A stretch of DNA of 64,000 nt from CAYPAV01 sp964408805 (GCA_964408805.1 CAYPAV010000001.1:310001-374000); one strand, 5' to 3'. Positions 18,038 through 27,427 are shown, numbered from the stretch's first letter. A program made the numbers and translations. The notes: generated by a model from the letters alone, not told the origin.

Positions 18038-18092
18038 CCGTCGAGGTTCGACGGCGTTGGTAGAGTGGGTGGGCCAAGGGCCCGCCCTTTTT
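18038..18092 (+). promoter_or_regulatory. rimP leader: two hairpins ending in an intrinsic terminator (candidate attenuator)
   Basis: Hairpin 1 has arms CCGTCGA (18038-18044) and TCGACGG (18048-18054). Hairpin 2 has arms GGGTGGGCC (18067-18075) and GGCCCGCCC (18079-18087), with one G-U pair, and is followed at once by TTTTT (18088-18092). It therefore looks like a complete Rho-independent terminator 12 bases before the rimP ATG. A rimP leader attenuator upstream of rimP-nusA-infB in alphaproteobacteria is, as I recall, a described RNA family. The terminator could equally serve trmB. The hairpins are seen; regulated read-through is inferred. Confidence 0.7.
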
Positions 18093-18103
18093 AGTTGGCG
18101 AGA

Positions 18104-18613
18104 ATGCGGAACGAACACCAAGCTGCGATCGAAACCCTGATTACGCCCACGCTCGAGGATTTGGGCTACGAGTTAGTGCGGGTTCGGATGATGGGCGAAG
18201 GGCGACCGACATTGCAAATCATGGCCGAAAGGCGAGATGAGGCGGCGATGACGGTCGATGATTGCGCCGGGATCAGCCGTGCCGTCTCGGCGTTGCTCGA
18301 TGTCGACGATCCGATCGCGGGTGCCTATATGCTGGAAGTGAGTTCCCCCGGTCTCGACAGACCGCTGGTACGGGCGCGCGATTTCGAGCGATTCGCCGGC
18401 TTCGAGGCCAGGGTTGAAATGCGCCGGCTGCTCGAGGGCCGACGGCGGTTTCGAGGCCGTCTCGGCGGCCATGCGGACGGGATCGTCACGATCCACACCC
18501 AGGACGGCGAAAGGGCATTGCCGTTCGAGGAAATCCAGAACGCCAAACTGATCATGACCGACGACCTGCTTGCGGCCGGAACGGCCGCGCAGGCGAAGCA
18601 AGGACAGGCCTGA
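18104..18613 (+). CDS. rimP: Ribosome maturation factor RimP
   Basis: 169 residues. It carries the family signatures LEDLGYELVRVRM near the N-terminus and YMLEVSSPGLDRPL (about residues 77-92), with the C-terminal SH3-like domain after it. RimP assists 30S subunit assembly. ATG 18104 is preferred to an in-frame TTG 9 bases upstream. It is the first gene of the nusA-infB operon, 4 bases before nusA, and sits directly behind a terminator-like leader. Confidence 0.95.
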   Translation: MRNEHQAAIETLITPTLEDLGYELVRVRMMGEGRPTLQIMAERRDEAAMTVDDCAGISRAVSALLDVDDPIAGAYMLEVSSPGLDRPLVRARDFERFAGFEARVEMRRLLEGRRRFRGRLGGHADGIVTIHTQDGERALPFEEIQNAKLIMTDDLLAAGTAAQAKQGQA

Positions 18614-18617
18614 GATC

Positions 18618-20222
18618 ATGGAAACAGCGATTGTTCAAAAGACCGAACTGCTTCAAGTGGCCGATGCGGTCGCCCGCGAAAAGGCGATCGACCGCGAGCA
18701 GGTGCTTGAGGCAATGGAACAGGCCATTCAGAAGGCCGGCCGTTCGAAATACGGTCAAGAGCACGATATTCGCGCGACCATCGACCGCAAGACCGGCGAA
18801 ATTCAGCTGGCGCGGTTCATCGAGGTCGTCGACGAGATCGAAAACGAAGTGACACAACTCACCGTCGGCGACGCGCAAGGTAGACAGGCGGGCGCCGTTG
18901 TCGGCGAATTCATCGTCGATCCGCTGCCCCCGATCGATTTTGGGCGCATCGCCGCGCAGACCGCCAAACAGGTGATCGTCCAGAAAGTCCGCGAGGCCGA
19001 ACGCGAGCGGCAATACGAGGAATACAAGGATCGGGTCACCGAAATCGTGAATGGCTTGGTTAAACGAATGGAATTCGGCAACGTCACCGTCGATCTTGGA
19101 CGGGGCGAGGCGGTTTTGCGGCGCGAAGAGCTTCTGCCGCGTGAAAATTTTAGGCGTGGCGATCGCGTGCGCGCCTACATATACGATGTGCGAAACGAGA
19201 CCCGCGGGCCGCAGATTTTTCTTTCCCGCGCCCATCCGGAGTTCATGGCCAAGCTTTTCGGCCAGGAAGTGCCGGAGATTTACGACAATATCATCGAGAT
19301 CAAATCGGTGGCGCGCGATCCCGGCAGTCGTGCCAAGATCGCGGTGGTGTCGCACGATTCGAGTATCGACCCCGTAGGTGCCTGCGTCGGCATGCGCGGA
19401 AGCCGGGTTCAGGCCGTTGTCGCCGAATTGCAAGGCGAGAAGATCGATATCATCCCCTGGTCGCCGGACCCCGCGACGTTCGTCGTCAACGCGCTGGTCC
19501 CCGCCGAGGTTGCCAAGGTCGTGCTGGACGAAGATACCCACAAGATCGAGGTCGTGGTGCCGGACGAGCAGCTGAGCCTGGCGATCGGTCGCCGCGGTCA
19601 GAATGTAAGATTGGCCTCGATGTTGACGGGCTGGGAAATCGATATCCTGACCGAGGAAGAGGAAAGCGAACGTCGCCAGCAGGAACGGCGAGAGCGTAGC
19701 GCCCGCTTCATGGAGGCCCTCGACGTCGACGACGTGTTGGCGCACCTCCTGGTTACCGAAGGCTTCAGCCATGTCGAGGAAGTCGCCTACGTGCCCCTGG
19801 AGGATCTCATCTCGATCGAATCCTTCGAGGAAGACCTTGCGACGGAGCTTCAAATGCGCGCCCGCGACTTCCTTCAGGCGGAGAGCGAGCGTCTCGCCGA
19901 ACAACGGCGTTCGCTGGGTGTCGAGGATGCGCTCGCTGACACTGAGGGCCTGTCCGCCATCATGCTGGTGACGCTGGGCGAGGGCGGTATAAAGACTCTT
20001 GAGGATTTCGCCGATTTGGCCGCCGACGAGTTGACCGATCCCGAGGAAGGACTGCTTCGGGAATACAATATTGGTTCGGATTCGGCGAACGATTTGATAA
20101 TGTCGGCGCGGGTTGCCGCGGGATGGTTCACGGCGGAGGAGTTGGCGGCGGCGAATGCCGAGGCCGGAGAAGGCGACGAAGACGGTGAGCAGAGTGTCGC
20201 CGCCGATCCGGCCGGTGTTTAA
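18618..20222 (+). CDS. nusA: Transcription termination/antitermination factor NusA
   Basis: 534 residues. Order of parts: N-terminal RNA-polymerase-binding domain (1-130), S1 domain (about 135-200), two KH domains (about 230-345, with VGACVGMRGSRVQAVVAELQ and LAIGRRGQNVRLA), and acidic C-terminal helix-hairpin-helix repeats (about 370-510). NusA binds the elongating polymerase, controlling pausing, termination and antitermination. The ATG lies 4 bases after the rimP stop. The open frame starting inside rimP is shadow. Confidence 0.96.
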   Translation: METAIVQKTELLQVADAVAREKAIDREQVLEAMEQAIQKAGRSKYGQEHDIRATIDRKTGEIQLARFIEVVDEIENEVTQLTVGDAQGRQAGAVVGEFIVDPLPPIDFGRIAAQTAKQVIVQKVREAERERQYEEYKDRVTEIVNGLVKRMEFGNVTVDLGRGEAVLRREELLPRENFRRGDRVRAYIYDVRNETRGPQIFLSRAHPEFMAKLFGQEVPEIYDNIIEIKSVARDPGSRAKIAVVSHDSSIDPVGACVGMRGSRVQAVVAELQGEKIDIIPWSPDPATFVVNALVPAEVAKVVLDEDTHKIEVVVPDEQLSLAIGRRGQNVRLASMLTGWEIDILTEEEESERRQQERRERSARFMEALDVDDVLAHLLVTEGFSHVEEVAYVPLEDLISIESFEEDLATELQMRARDFLQAESERLAEQRRSLGVEDALADTEGLSAIMLVTLGEGGIKTLEDFADLAADELTDPEEGLLREYNIGSDSANDLIMSARVAAGWFTAEELAAANAEAGEGDEDGEQSVAADPAGV

Positions 20223-20239
20223 GGAGAGCGTAAAGCGCG

Positions 20240-20872
20240 ATGCGAATGGCTGTTGCGCGGGAAGATCGGGAAATGACCGTCGAGGCCGAGGCCACGACGC
20301 GGCGCTGCGTTGTCTGCGGCAATGCCATGGCGCGGGAATCGTTGATCCGCTTCGTCGTCGATCCCGAAGACCGATTGACGCCTGACATCTTGGAAGAGCT
20401 GCCGGGGCGTGGCCATTGGGTCTGTGCGCGGCGCGAAAGCCTCGAGACCGCGATTCGCCGGAACTGTTTCAACCGGTCCGCCCGCAAGAACGTCTCTGTC
20501 GCGCCCGATTTGGTTGCCCGGGTCGAGGCGCTGTTGACAAAGCGTTGTATCGACCTTATCGCCTTGGCACGCCGGGCTGGCCAAGCGGTGGCCGGTTTTG
20601 AGAAAGTCCGGAGCTGGCTCTTGGAAGGTCGCGCGGGGTTGGTCGTCGCGGCCGCCGACGGCGCCGATGGAAGTCGGGACAAGATCGCGGCCGCGGCGCG
20701 CGGATGTCCGGTTCTGGATGTTATGAGCGCGGCGGAGCTTGCCGTCGCCTTCGGGCGCGCGCGCGCGGTGCATGTCGCATTGCGCGGCGGTGGGTTGATG
20801 GAACGGCTGTTGACGGATGGTGAACGCCTGCGCGGGTTTCGGACGCCGGCGGGTCAGTGGAGCGGAGCATGA
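20240..20872 (+). CDS. YlxR (RnpM)-L7Ae-like fusion RNA-binding protein
   Basis: 210 residues. The N-terminal YlxR/DUF448 domain (about 15-90) contains RRCVVCGNAMARESLIRFV and the GRGHWVCARRESL strand. The C-terminal L7Ae/L30e-like domain (about 95-190) contains CIDLIALARRAGQAVAGFEK. In Firmicutes these are two neighbouring genes (ylxR and ylxQ); in alphaproteobacteria they are often joined, as here. YlxR binds RNase P RNA and modulates its activity in some species. It sits between nusA and infB and its TGA overlaps the infB ATG. Confidence 0.9.
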   Translation: MRMAVAREDREMTVEAEATTRRCVVCGNAMARESLIRFVVDPEDRLTPDILEELPGRGHWVCARRESLETAIRRNCFNRSARKNVSVAPDLVARVEALLTKRCIDLIALARRAGQAVAGFEKVRSWLLEGRAGLVVAAADGADGSRDKIAAAARGCPVLDVMSAAELAVAFGRARAVHVALRGGGLMERLLTDGERLRGFRTPAGQWSGA

Positions 20873-23370
20873 CGGAAAAAAACGAGCAAGAAAACAAACT
20901 AACGATTCGTCGTCCCGGTAGGCTCGAACTGAAGAAGACCGTCGAGACGGGGCAGGTGCGCCAGAGCTTCAGCCACGGCCGTACCAAGGCGGTGACCGTT
21001 GAGATCAAGAAGAAGCGGACCTTTGAGCGGGGTGCCAGCGGCAAGATGCGCGCGGTCTCCGAATTGGCCACCCAGGGGGTCGAGGGGAGCGAAACCCAGG
21101 ACGTCGACCTCAAGATCAGCGGGTTGACCGAGGAGGAGCGTGCGGCCCGCATGCGCGCCCTTCAGGGCGCCGCGCATGACGACGAGCGCCGACAACTGAT
21201 CGAGGCGGAGGAAGCTCAGCGTCTCGAACGCGAAGCCGAGGAGGAAGCCCGCCGGGCGAAGGAGGAAGCCGAACGTCGCGAGCAGGAAGAGGCCCGGCGA
21301 AAAGCGGAAGAGGAAGCGCGCCGCGCGGCACCTCCGGCTCCGCGGGAGGCGGATGCCCGGCCCGAGCCGAAGCGCGCCGTGCCGGAGAAGCCCGAGCCGG
21401 CGCCCGCCCGTCGCAAGGAGGCGGAGCGTCCGGCGCCGCGCTCGCGTCAGGAGCCGCGCCGCCGCACCAGCAAGCTCACCATTGCCCAAGCGCTGAATGC
21501 CGCGGACGGCGTCGAGGAGGACCGGGTTCGCAGTTTGGCCGCCCTCCGCCGTGCGCGCGACCGCGAGCGGCAACGCGCCAAGGAGCAACGTGCGAGCGGC
21601 GAGGCGACAAAGATTGTCCGCGATGTCGTGGTCCCGGAGACGATCACCGTCGCCGACCTCGCGAATCGAATGGCGGTACGGGGCGTAGATGTTGTTAAGG
21701 CATTGATGCGACTGGATATTATGGAAAATGTCAATCAAACGATCGAGGCGGACACCGCCGAACTCATCGTGACCGAATTCGGTCACAACGTGAAGCGAGT
21801 CTCCGAGGCGGATGTCGAGATCGGGATCGAGGGTGTCGAGGACTCTGAGACCGAGATGCTGCCTCGCGCGCCGGTCGTCGTGGTCATGGGCCATGTCGAT
21901 CACGGCAAGACCTCGTTGCTCGATGCGCTGCGGGAAACCGATGTGGTGTCCGGCGAGGCCGGCGGAATCACGCAACATATCGGTGCCTATCAAGTGGCGC
22001 TGTCGGATGGCCAGCGCATCACCTTTATCGACACGCCGGGCCACGAGGCCTTTACGGAGATGCGGTCGCGGGGCGCGCGGGTCACCGATATCGTGGTTCT
22101 CGTGGTGGCGGCCGATGACGGCGTTCAACCGCAGACCGCGGAAGCGATCGCCCACGCGAAGGCGGCGGACGCGCCGATGATCATCGCGATCAATAAGATC
22201 GATCGGCCCAATGCCGATCCCGCTAAGATTCGCAACGAACTTTTGAGTCACGAGATCGTGGTCGAAAGTCTTGGCGGCGATGTTCTCGACGTCGAGGTAT
22301 CCGCCACCGAAAAGACCAATCTCGACAAACTCGAGGAAGCGATTCTCTTGCAGTCGGAAATCCTCGAACTGAAGGCCAATCCGGGCCGGGCGGCCCAAGG
22401 CGCCGTCATCGAGGCGAAACTCGAACGCGGACGGGGATCGGTGGCAACCGTCTTGGTTCAGCGGGGAACGCTTCGCCAGGGTGATGTCTTTATTGCCGGC
22501 AAGGAGTGGGGCCGGGTCCGGGCCCTGGTCGACGATCGCGGTCAAACCGTCAAGTCGGCGGGACCGTCGTTGCCGGTCGAGGTCCTCGGCCTCCAGGGCG
22601 CACCCTCGGCGGGCGACGATTTCATCGTGGTCGAGGACGAGACACGGGCTCGGGAGATCGCCGATTATCGCGTGCGTGATGATCGCCAGAAATCGCACGC
22701 GGTTGGTGCCCGTGGGACGCTGGAGCAGATGTTCGATCAGATTCAGGCCGGCGAGGCGGCGGAACTGCCCATTGTCATCCGTGCCGACGTACAAGGCTCG
22801 ATCGAAGCCATCACGGGCGCGCTCGAGAAACTATCGACCGACGAGGTGAAGGTTCGGGTGATGCATTCGGCCATCGGCGGTCTTACGGAATCCGACATCG
22901 TGCTGACGAAATCGGCGGGCGGGATCGCGCTCGGCTTTAATGTGCGGGCCAATCCGCAGGCCCGGGAAATGGCCAATCGCGACAAGGTCGACATCCGCTA
23001 CTATTCGATCATCTACGACTTGATCGATGACATGAAGCAGTTGATGGAGGGAATGCTGGCGCCCGAGCTGCGCGAGCGGCAGGTCGGCTACGCCGAAATT
23101 CGCGAGGTCTTCGGCATTTCGAAGGCGGGCCGGGCCGCGGGTTGCATGGTCACCGAGGGTCTTTTCAAGCGCGGCAACAAGATACGGTTGTTGCGCGACG
23201 AGGTCGTCATCCACGAGGGCAATCTGAAATCCCTCCGTCGTTTCAAGGACGACGTCCGCGAGGTGCAGCAGGGCTACGAGTGTGGCATGGCGTTCGAAAA
23301 CTACGACGATATCAAGGCGGGCGATGTCGTCGAGTGTTTCGAAACGGAAGAAGTGGCCCGCAGCCTCTGA
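20869..23370 (+). CDS. infB: Translation initiation factor IF-2
   Basis: 833 residues. The long N-terminal region (about 1-330) is charged and rich in Glu/Arg/Ala (coiled-coil-like at about 85-160) with a KLTIAQALNA segment. The GTPase domain follows: G1 GHVDHGKT at 341-348, DTPGHEAFT, then NKIDRP. Domains II to IV complete it, ending in the AKPG-like YECGMAFENYDDIKAGDVVE region. IF-2 places fMet-tRNA on the 30S subunit and promotes subunit joining. The ATG overlaps the preceding stop (ATGA), indicating coupling. Confidence 0.97.
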   Translation: MTEKNEQENKLTIRRPGRLELKKTVETGQVRQSFSHGRTKAVTVEIKKKRTFERGASGKMRAVSELATQGVEGSETQDVDLKISGLTEEERAARMRALQGAAHDDERRQLIEAEEAQRLEREAEEEARRAKEEAERREQEEARRKAEEEARRAAPPAPREADARPEPKRAVPEKPEPAPARRKEAERPAPRSRQEPRRRTSKLTIAQALNAADGVEEDRVRSLAALRRARDRERQRAKEQRASGEATKIVRDVVVPETITVADLANRMAVRGVDVVKALMRLDIMENVNQTIEADTAELIVTEFGHNVKRVSEADVEIGIEGVEDSETEMLPRAPVVVVMGHVDHGKTSLLDALRETDVVSGEAGGITQHIGAYQVALSDGQRITFIDTPGHEAFTEMRSRGARVTDIVVLVVAADDGVQPQTAEAIAHAKAADAPMIIAINKIDRPNADPAKIRNELLSHEIVVESLGGDVLDVEVSATEKTNLDKLEEAILLQSEILELKANPGRAAQGAVIEAKLERGRGSVATVLVQRGTLRQGDVFIAGKEWGRVRALVDDRGQTVKSAGPSLPVEVLGLQGAPSAGDDFIVVEDETRAREIADYRVRDDRQKSHAVGARGTLEQMFDQIQAGEAAELPIVIRADVQGSIEAITGALEKLSTDEVKVRVMHSAIGGLTESDIVLTKSAGGIALGFNVRANPQAREMANRDKVDIRYYSIIYDLIDDMKQLMEGMLAPELRERQVGYAEIREVFGISKAGRAAGCMVTEGLFKRGNKIRLLRDEVVIHEGNLKSLRRFKDDVREVQQGYECGMAFENYDDIKAGDVVECFETEEVARSL

Positions 23371-23397
23371 GGGGCCGCCGCGATGTGAAGGCGGGAC

Positions 23398-23802
23398 ATG
23401 GCGAGAAACAAGGCACCCAGCGTTCGTCAGCTACGCGTTGGCGAGAAATTGCGGCATGCCCTGGCGGAGATTCTGGCGCGGGGCGAGCTACGGGACCCGG
23501 TCCTGCGCGGAATAACGCTGACGGTCACTGAAATCCGGGCGAGTCCGGACTTGAAACAGGCCACGGTATTCGTGACACCGCTCGGCGTCGAAGAGGATGA
23601 GGCGATCCTCGACGCCTTGGGACGCGCCGGCAAGTTCCTGCGGGGCCAGCTTGCCCGTGCCCTGCGGCTCAAATTCACGCCGCAACTTCGCTTCGCCTTC
23701 GACGATCGGTTCGCCCATGCCACCCATATCGACGATTTGTTGCGGCGGCCCGATGTGATGCGCGATCTCGCGGATGGAGAATCGGAAGATGGCGCGGCGT
23801 AG
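23398..23802 (+). CDS. rbfA: Ribosome-binding factor A
   Basis: 134 residues with the KH-like RbfA fold. It begins with APSVRQLRVGEKLRHALAEI and carries LTVTEIRASPDLKQATVFV in the core. RbfA binds the 30S subunit near helix 1 of 16S rRNA during late maturation and cold adaptation. It lies 27 bases after infB and overlaps truB by 14 bases. The C-terminus is acidic. Confidence 0.95.
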   Translation: MARNKAPSVRQLRVGEKLRHALAEILARGELRDPVLRGITLTVTEIRASPDLKQATVFVTPLGVEEDEAILDALGRAGKFLRGQLARALRLKFTPQLRFAFDDRFAHATHIDDLLRRPDVMRDLADGESEDGAA

Positions 23803-24718
23803 AAGGCGCGGCCGGCCGGTCCATGGTTGGGTCGTTCTCGACAAGCCGGCGGACATGACCTCGACGGCTGCGGTTGAGGCGGTCAAACGCGCGCTCGATG
23901 CGGCCAAGGCGGGACACGCCGGAACGTTGGATCCGATTGCCACCGGGGTCTTGCCGATCGCCCTCGGCGAGGCGACCAAGACCTTGCCCTATGTCGTCGA
24001 TACGCGGAAGGCCTACCGCTTCACGGTCCGCTGGGGTATCGCGACGGAGACCGACGATCGGGAAGGGGCGGTCATCGAGGAATCGGCGGCGCGGCCCACC
24101 GAAGAAGCCTTGCGGGCTTGTCTCGAAGATTTCACGGGCGAGATCGAACAGGTCCCGCCGATCTATTCCGCCGTCAAGATCGCCGGCGAGCGGGCATACG
24201 ATATCGCGCGCCGGGGAGATAAGGTGGTTCTCCATCCGCGGTCGATCTTCATCGAGAAGATCGAACTGACCACCATGCTGGATGCCGATCACGCCGAGTT
24301 TGCCGTGATCTCCGGCAAAGGGGCCTATATGCGCGGCTTGGCGCGCGATATTGCCCGAGCCGTCGGGACCTGCGGCCATATCGTCTCCTTGCGCCGAATC
24401 GCGGTTGGGCCGTTTCGCGAAGACGATGCGATTTCGCTGGACGAACTGACCTCTTTTATGCAGAGTGCGGCCGCCTCCGGGTATTTGCTTCCCGTCGAGA
24501 CCGCGCTGGACGACATCCCGGCGCTGGCCCTGACGGAGCAGGAGGCGGGCCGCCTCAGAAATGGACAGGCGGTTTCCTTGTTGCGCAAGGTCGATCTTGA
24601 CCGCATTGCCGACCTGGAGGAAGGCGAAACGGTATTGGCGACCGCTTTGGGCAAACCTGTGGCACTTACGCAATTCAGTGCAGGCGAGGTCCGGCCCGTG
24701 CGCGTGTTGAACCTTTAG
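23789..24718 (+). CDS. truB: tRNA pseudouridine55 synthase
   Basis: 309 residues. It has the VHGWVVLDKPADMTST start and the catalytic-Asp motif GHAGTLDPIATGVLPIALG, followed by a C-terminal PUA-like region. TruB makes pseudouridine 55 in the T-loop of all elongator tRNAs. I chose ATG 23789 because GGAG (23776-23779) is 9 bases upstream; ATG 23774 is in frame and adds five residues. It overlaps the rbfA end and is followed by rpsO after 17 bases. Confidence 0.95.
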   Translation: MARRRRRGRPVHGWVVLDKPADMTSTAAVEAVKRALDAAKAGHAGTLDPIATGVLPIALGEATKTLPYVVDTRKAYRFTVRWGIATETDDREGAVIEESAARPTEEALRACLEDFTGEIEQVPPIYSAVKIAGERAYDIARRGDKVVLHPRSIFIEKIELTTMLDADHAEFAVISGKGAYMRGLARDIARAVGTCGHIVSLRRIAVGPFREDDAISLDELTSFMQSAAASGYLLPVETALDDIPALALTEQEAGRLRNGQAVSLLRKVDLDRIADLEEGETVLATALGKPVALTQFSAGEVRPVRVLNL

Positions 24719-24735
24719 AACGTTCGGAGATTTCG

Positions 24736-25005
24736 ATGTCGGTAACGGCTGAACGCAAACAAGAACTGATCAAGGAATTCGCGCAGAATTCCAACGACAC
24801 GGGCTCGGCGGATGTGCAGGTTGCGATCCTCACGGAACGCATAGGCAATCTGACCGAGCATATGAAACTGCATAAGAAGGACTTTCACTCGCGGCGGGGG
24901 CTGCTGGTCATGGTTGGCCAGCGACGGCGCCTGCTGGATTATTTGAAGCGCGAGGACAATGATCGTTACGAAGGTCTGATCAAGCGGCTTGGAATAAGGC
25001 GCTGA
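24736..25005 (+). CDS. rpsO: 30S ribosomal protein S15
   Basis: 89 residues, the normal length of S15. It contains the typical TGSADVQVAILTERIGNLTE and HSRRGLLVMVGQRRRLLDYL. S15 binds the central domain of 16S rRNA as a primary assembly protein and, in E. coli, represses its own translation. It lies between truB and pnp, the conserved order. Confidence 0.98.
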   Translation: MSVTAERKQELIKEFAQNSNDTGSADVQVAILTERIGNLTEHMKLHKKDFHSRRGLLVMVGQRRRLLDYLKREDNDRYEGLIKRLGIRR

Positions 25006-25046
25006 AGACGATTCAAGGCAGAGGGCGAATTGAAACGCCATAGAGG

Positions 25047-25068
25047 CGGCCGCGAGATTGTGCGGCCG
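25047..25068 (+). promoter_or_regulatory. Hairpin in the rpsO-pnp intergenic region
   Basis: Perfect 7-bp arms CGGCCGC (25047-25053) and GCGGCCG (25062-25068) with an 8-base loop. No T-tract follows, so it is not an intrinsic terminator. It lies about 150 bases before the pnp start in the 211-base gap. In E. coli the pnp leader has an RNase III-cleaved hairpin used for autoregulation of PNPase; a similar role here is inference by position only. Confidence 0.4.
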
Positions 25069-25216
25069 GCCCGCTCCGCTGGGCATTGGTTGATATGAAA
25101 ACCGATCGATACGCGATCGATTCATGAATGTAGAAGCGACGACCGGGACGGCCCGGTCGCGAACAGCCGCAGCTGATCAAGCGGAGCAGCCGGCGGCCGA
25201 TATGAAGGAAGGACGA

Positions 25217-27397
25217 ATGTTTAATATTTCACGTAAGGAAATTCAATGGGGCGGCCGACCGCTGATACTTGAAACCGGCCGCATCGCGCGGCAGGCGGAT
25301 GGCGCCGTTCTCGCGACCTATGGCGGTACGCAAGTGCTGTGCACCGCGGTCGCGCAGAAATCAGCCCGACAGGGCATAGATTTCTTCCCGCTGACCGTCA
25401 ACTACCAGGAGAAGACATTTGCCGCCGGCAAGATTCCGGGCGGCTTCTTCAAGCGCGAAGGGCGGCCCTCGGAGAAGGAAACCCTAACCTCGCGCCTGAT
25501 CGATCGGCCGATCCGGCCGCTTTTCCCAGCCGGTTTCCGCAACGAAACCCAGGTGATCTGCACGGTGCTCGCGCATGATCTCGAGAATGATCCCGATGTT
25601 GTCGCCATGGTCGGTGCGTCCGCCGCGCTGACGATCTCGGGCGTACCGTTTCTGGGACCGATCGGCGGCTGCCGTGTCGGTCGGATCGATGGTGATTTCG
25701 TGCTCAACCCGCAGGCGGACGAATTGAACATGTCCGATCTCGACCTCTTGGTCGCGGGGACCCGCGAGGGCGTGTTGATGGTCGAGTCGGAAGCCCATGA
25801 GCTCGATGAAGACACCATGCTAGGCGCCGTCATGTTCGGTCATCGCGAAATGCAGGCGGTGATCGACGCGATCATCGGCCTGGCCGAAACTTGCGCCAAG
25901 GAGCCGTGGGATCTTCCCGAGGCACCGGCCGGATACGATGCCGTTGCTGATCGCGTAAAGGCTCTCGGCGAGGAAAAGGTGCGGGCGGCCTACGGTATTA
26001 TGGTCAAGCAGGACCGTGTCGAGGCCCTTGGCGCGGCCAAGACCGAGACGATGGAGACGCTGGCCGCGGAGGAATTGGATCTCGAACTAGGAAGCAACGC
26101 CTTCAAGAAGCTCGAGAAGGACATCGTTCGCGGCAGTATCCTGAAGACGGGTCAGCGGATCGACGGTCGCGACACGAAGACCGTGCGACAGATCTCCTGT
26201 GAGGTCGGACCCCTGCCTCGTGCACATGGTTCGGCGCTCTTCACCCGTGGCGAGACCCAGGCCCTGGTGGTGACCACGCTCGGCACCGGCCAGGACGAAC
26301 AGATCATCGACGCGCTGGATCGGGAATATCGGGAAAGTTTCCTGCTGCACTATAATTTCCCACCCTATTCGGTCGGCGAGGCCTCGTTCCTACGCTCGCC
26401 CGGGCGACGGGAAATCGGACACGGCAAGCTGGCCTGGCGGGCCGTTCGGCCGCTGCTGCCGGCAAAGGACGATTTTCCCTATACGATCCGCGTGGTCTCC
26501 GAGATCACCGAGTCGAACGGTTCCTCGTCGATGGCGACGGTTTGCGGGTCCTCGATGTCGCTGATGGACGCGGGTGTGCCCTTGAAGCAACCGGTTGCCG
26601 GCATCGCCATGGGTCTGATCAAGGAGGACGACGACTTCGCCGTTCTCTCCGATATTCTCGGCGATGAGGATCATCTCGGCGACATGGACTTCAAGGTCGC
26701 CGGAACGTCGGACGGCGTCACCTCGTTGCAGATGGACATCAAGATCACGTCGATCACCGAGGAAATCATGCGCATCGCCCTCGCCCAGGCGCGGGACGGG
26801 CGCCTGTATATCCTCGGCGAGATGGATCGTGCGATCGAGGCGGCGCGCGAGAGCGTTTCCGACAACGCGCCGCGCATCACCACGATGTCGGTTCCGCGTG
26901 ATAAGATCCGCGAGGTCATCGGGACCGGCGGCAAGGTCATCCGCGAGATTTGCGAGGTGACCGGCGCCAAGGTCGATATCGAGGACGACGGCACGATTAA
27001 GGTCGCGGCCGTCGACCAGGAAGCGGGCCAGCGTGCGATCGACTGGATCAAGAGCATCGTCGCGGAACCCGAGGTCGGCACGATCTACAACGGCAAGGTC
27101 GTCAAGATCATGGATTTCGGTGCCTTCGTTAACTTCCTCGGCAGCCGGGACGGTCTCGTTCACATCTCGGAAATGAAACAGGAGCGCATTCGCGAGGTCG
27201 GCGACGTTGTCGATGTCGGGGACGAGGTTAAGGTCAAGGTGATCGGCCTCGACGATCGCGGCAAGGTGAAGCTCTCCATGCGGGCGGTCAATCAGGAAAC
27301 CGGTGAGGAGATTGCGGTGGAACCGCGCGCCCCTCGCGGCGATCGACCGCGGCGTGATCGGCCGCGGCGCGACCGGGCCCCGGCGAGCGGCGATTGA
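25217..27397 (+). CDS. pnp: Polyribonucleotide nucleotidyltransferase (PNPase)
   Basis: 726 residues. Two RNase PH domains (about 1-220 and 315-540), a KH domain (about 555-615, VIGTGGKVIREICEVTGAKV) and an S1 domain (about 622-692, GTIYNGKVVKIMDFGAFVNF) end in an Arg/Asp-rich tail. PNPase degrades RNA 3' to 5' by phosphorolysis and works in the degradosome. The ATG 25217 (MFNISRKEIQWGG) follows AAGGAAGGA. An upstream in-frame ATG at 25124 would add 31 residues with no family similarity. Confidence 0.97.
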   Translation: MFNISRKEIQWGGRPLILETGRIARQADGAVLATYGGTQVLCTAVAQKSARQGIDFFPLTVNYQEKTFAAGKIPGGFFKREGRPSEKETLTSRLIDRPIRPLFPAGFRNETQVICTVLAHDLENDPDVVAMVGASAALTISGVPFLGPIGGCRVGRIDGDFVLNPQADELNMSDLDLLVAGTREGVLMVESEAHELDEDTMLGAVMFGHREMQAVIDAIIGLAETCAKEPWDLPEAPAGYDAVADRVKALGEEKVRAAYGIMVKQDRVEALGAAKTETMETLAAEELDLELGSNAFKKLEKDIVRGSILKTGQRIDGRDTKTVRQISCEVGPLPRAHGSALFTRGETQALVVTTLGTGQDEQIIDALDREYRESFLLHYNFPPYSVGEASFLRSPGRREIGHGKLAWRAVRPLLPAKDDFPYTIRVVSEITESNGSSSMATVCGSSMSLMDAGVPLKQPVAGIAMGLIKEDDDFAVLSDILGDEDHLGDMDFKVAGTSDGVTSLQMDIKITSITEEIMRIALAQARDGRLYILGEMDRAIEAARESVSDNAPRITTMSVPRDKIREVIGTGGKVIREICEVTGAKVDIEDDGTIKVAAVDQEAGQRAIDWIKSIVAEPEVGTIYNGKVVKIMDFGAFVNFLGSRDGLVHISEMKQERIREVGDVVDVGDEVKVKVIGLDDRGKVKLSMRAVNQETGEEIAVEPRAPRGDRPRRDRPRRDRAPASGD

Positions 27398-27427
27398 GCC
27401 GGTCACCAATAGGTCTGAACATGCGAT

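Noticed and set aside
20899..22794. Long open frame of about 630 codons on the minus strand, opposite infB
   Set aside because: It is antisense to the well-supported IF-2 gene, has no recognisable domain, and is explained by high GC and codon bias in the real gene.
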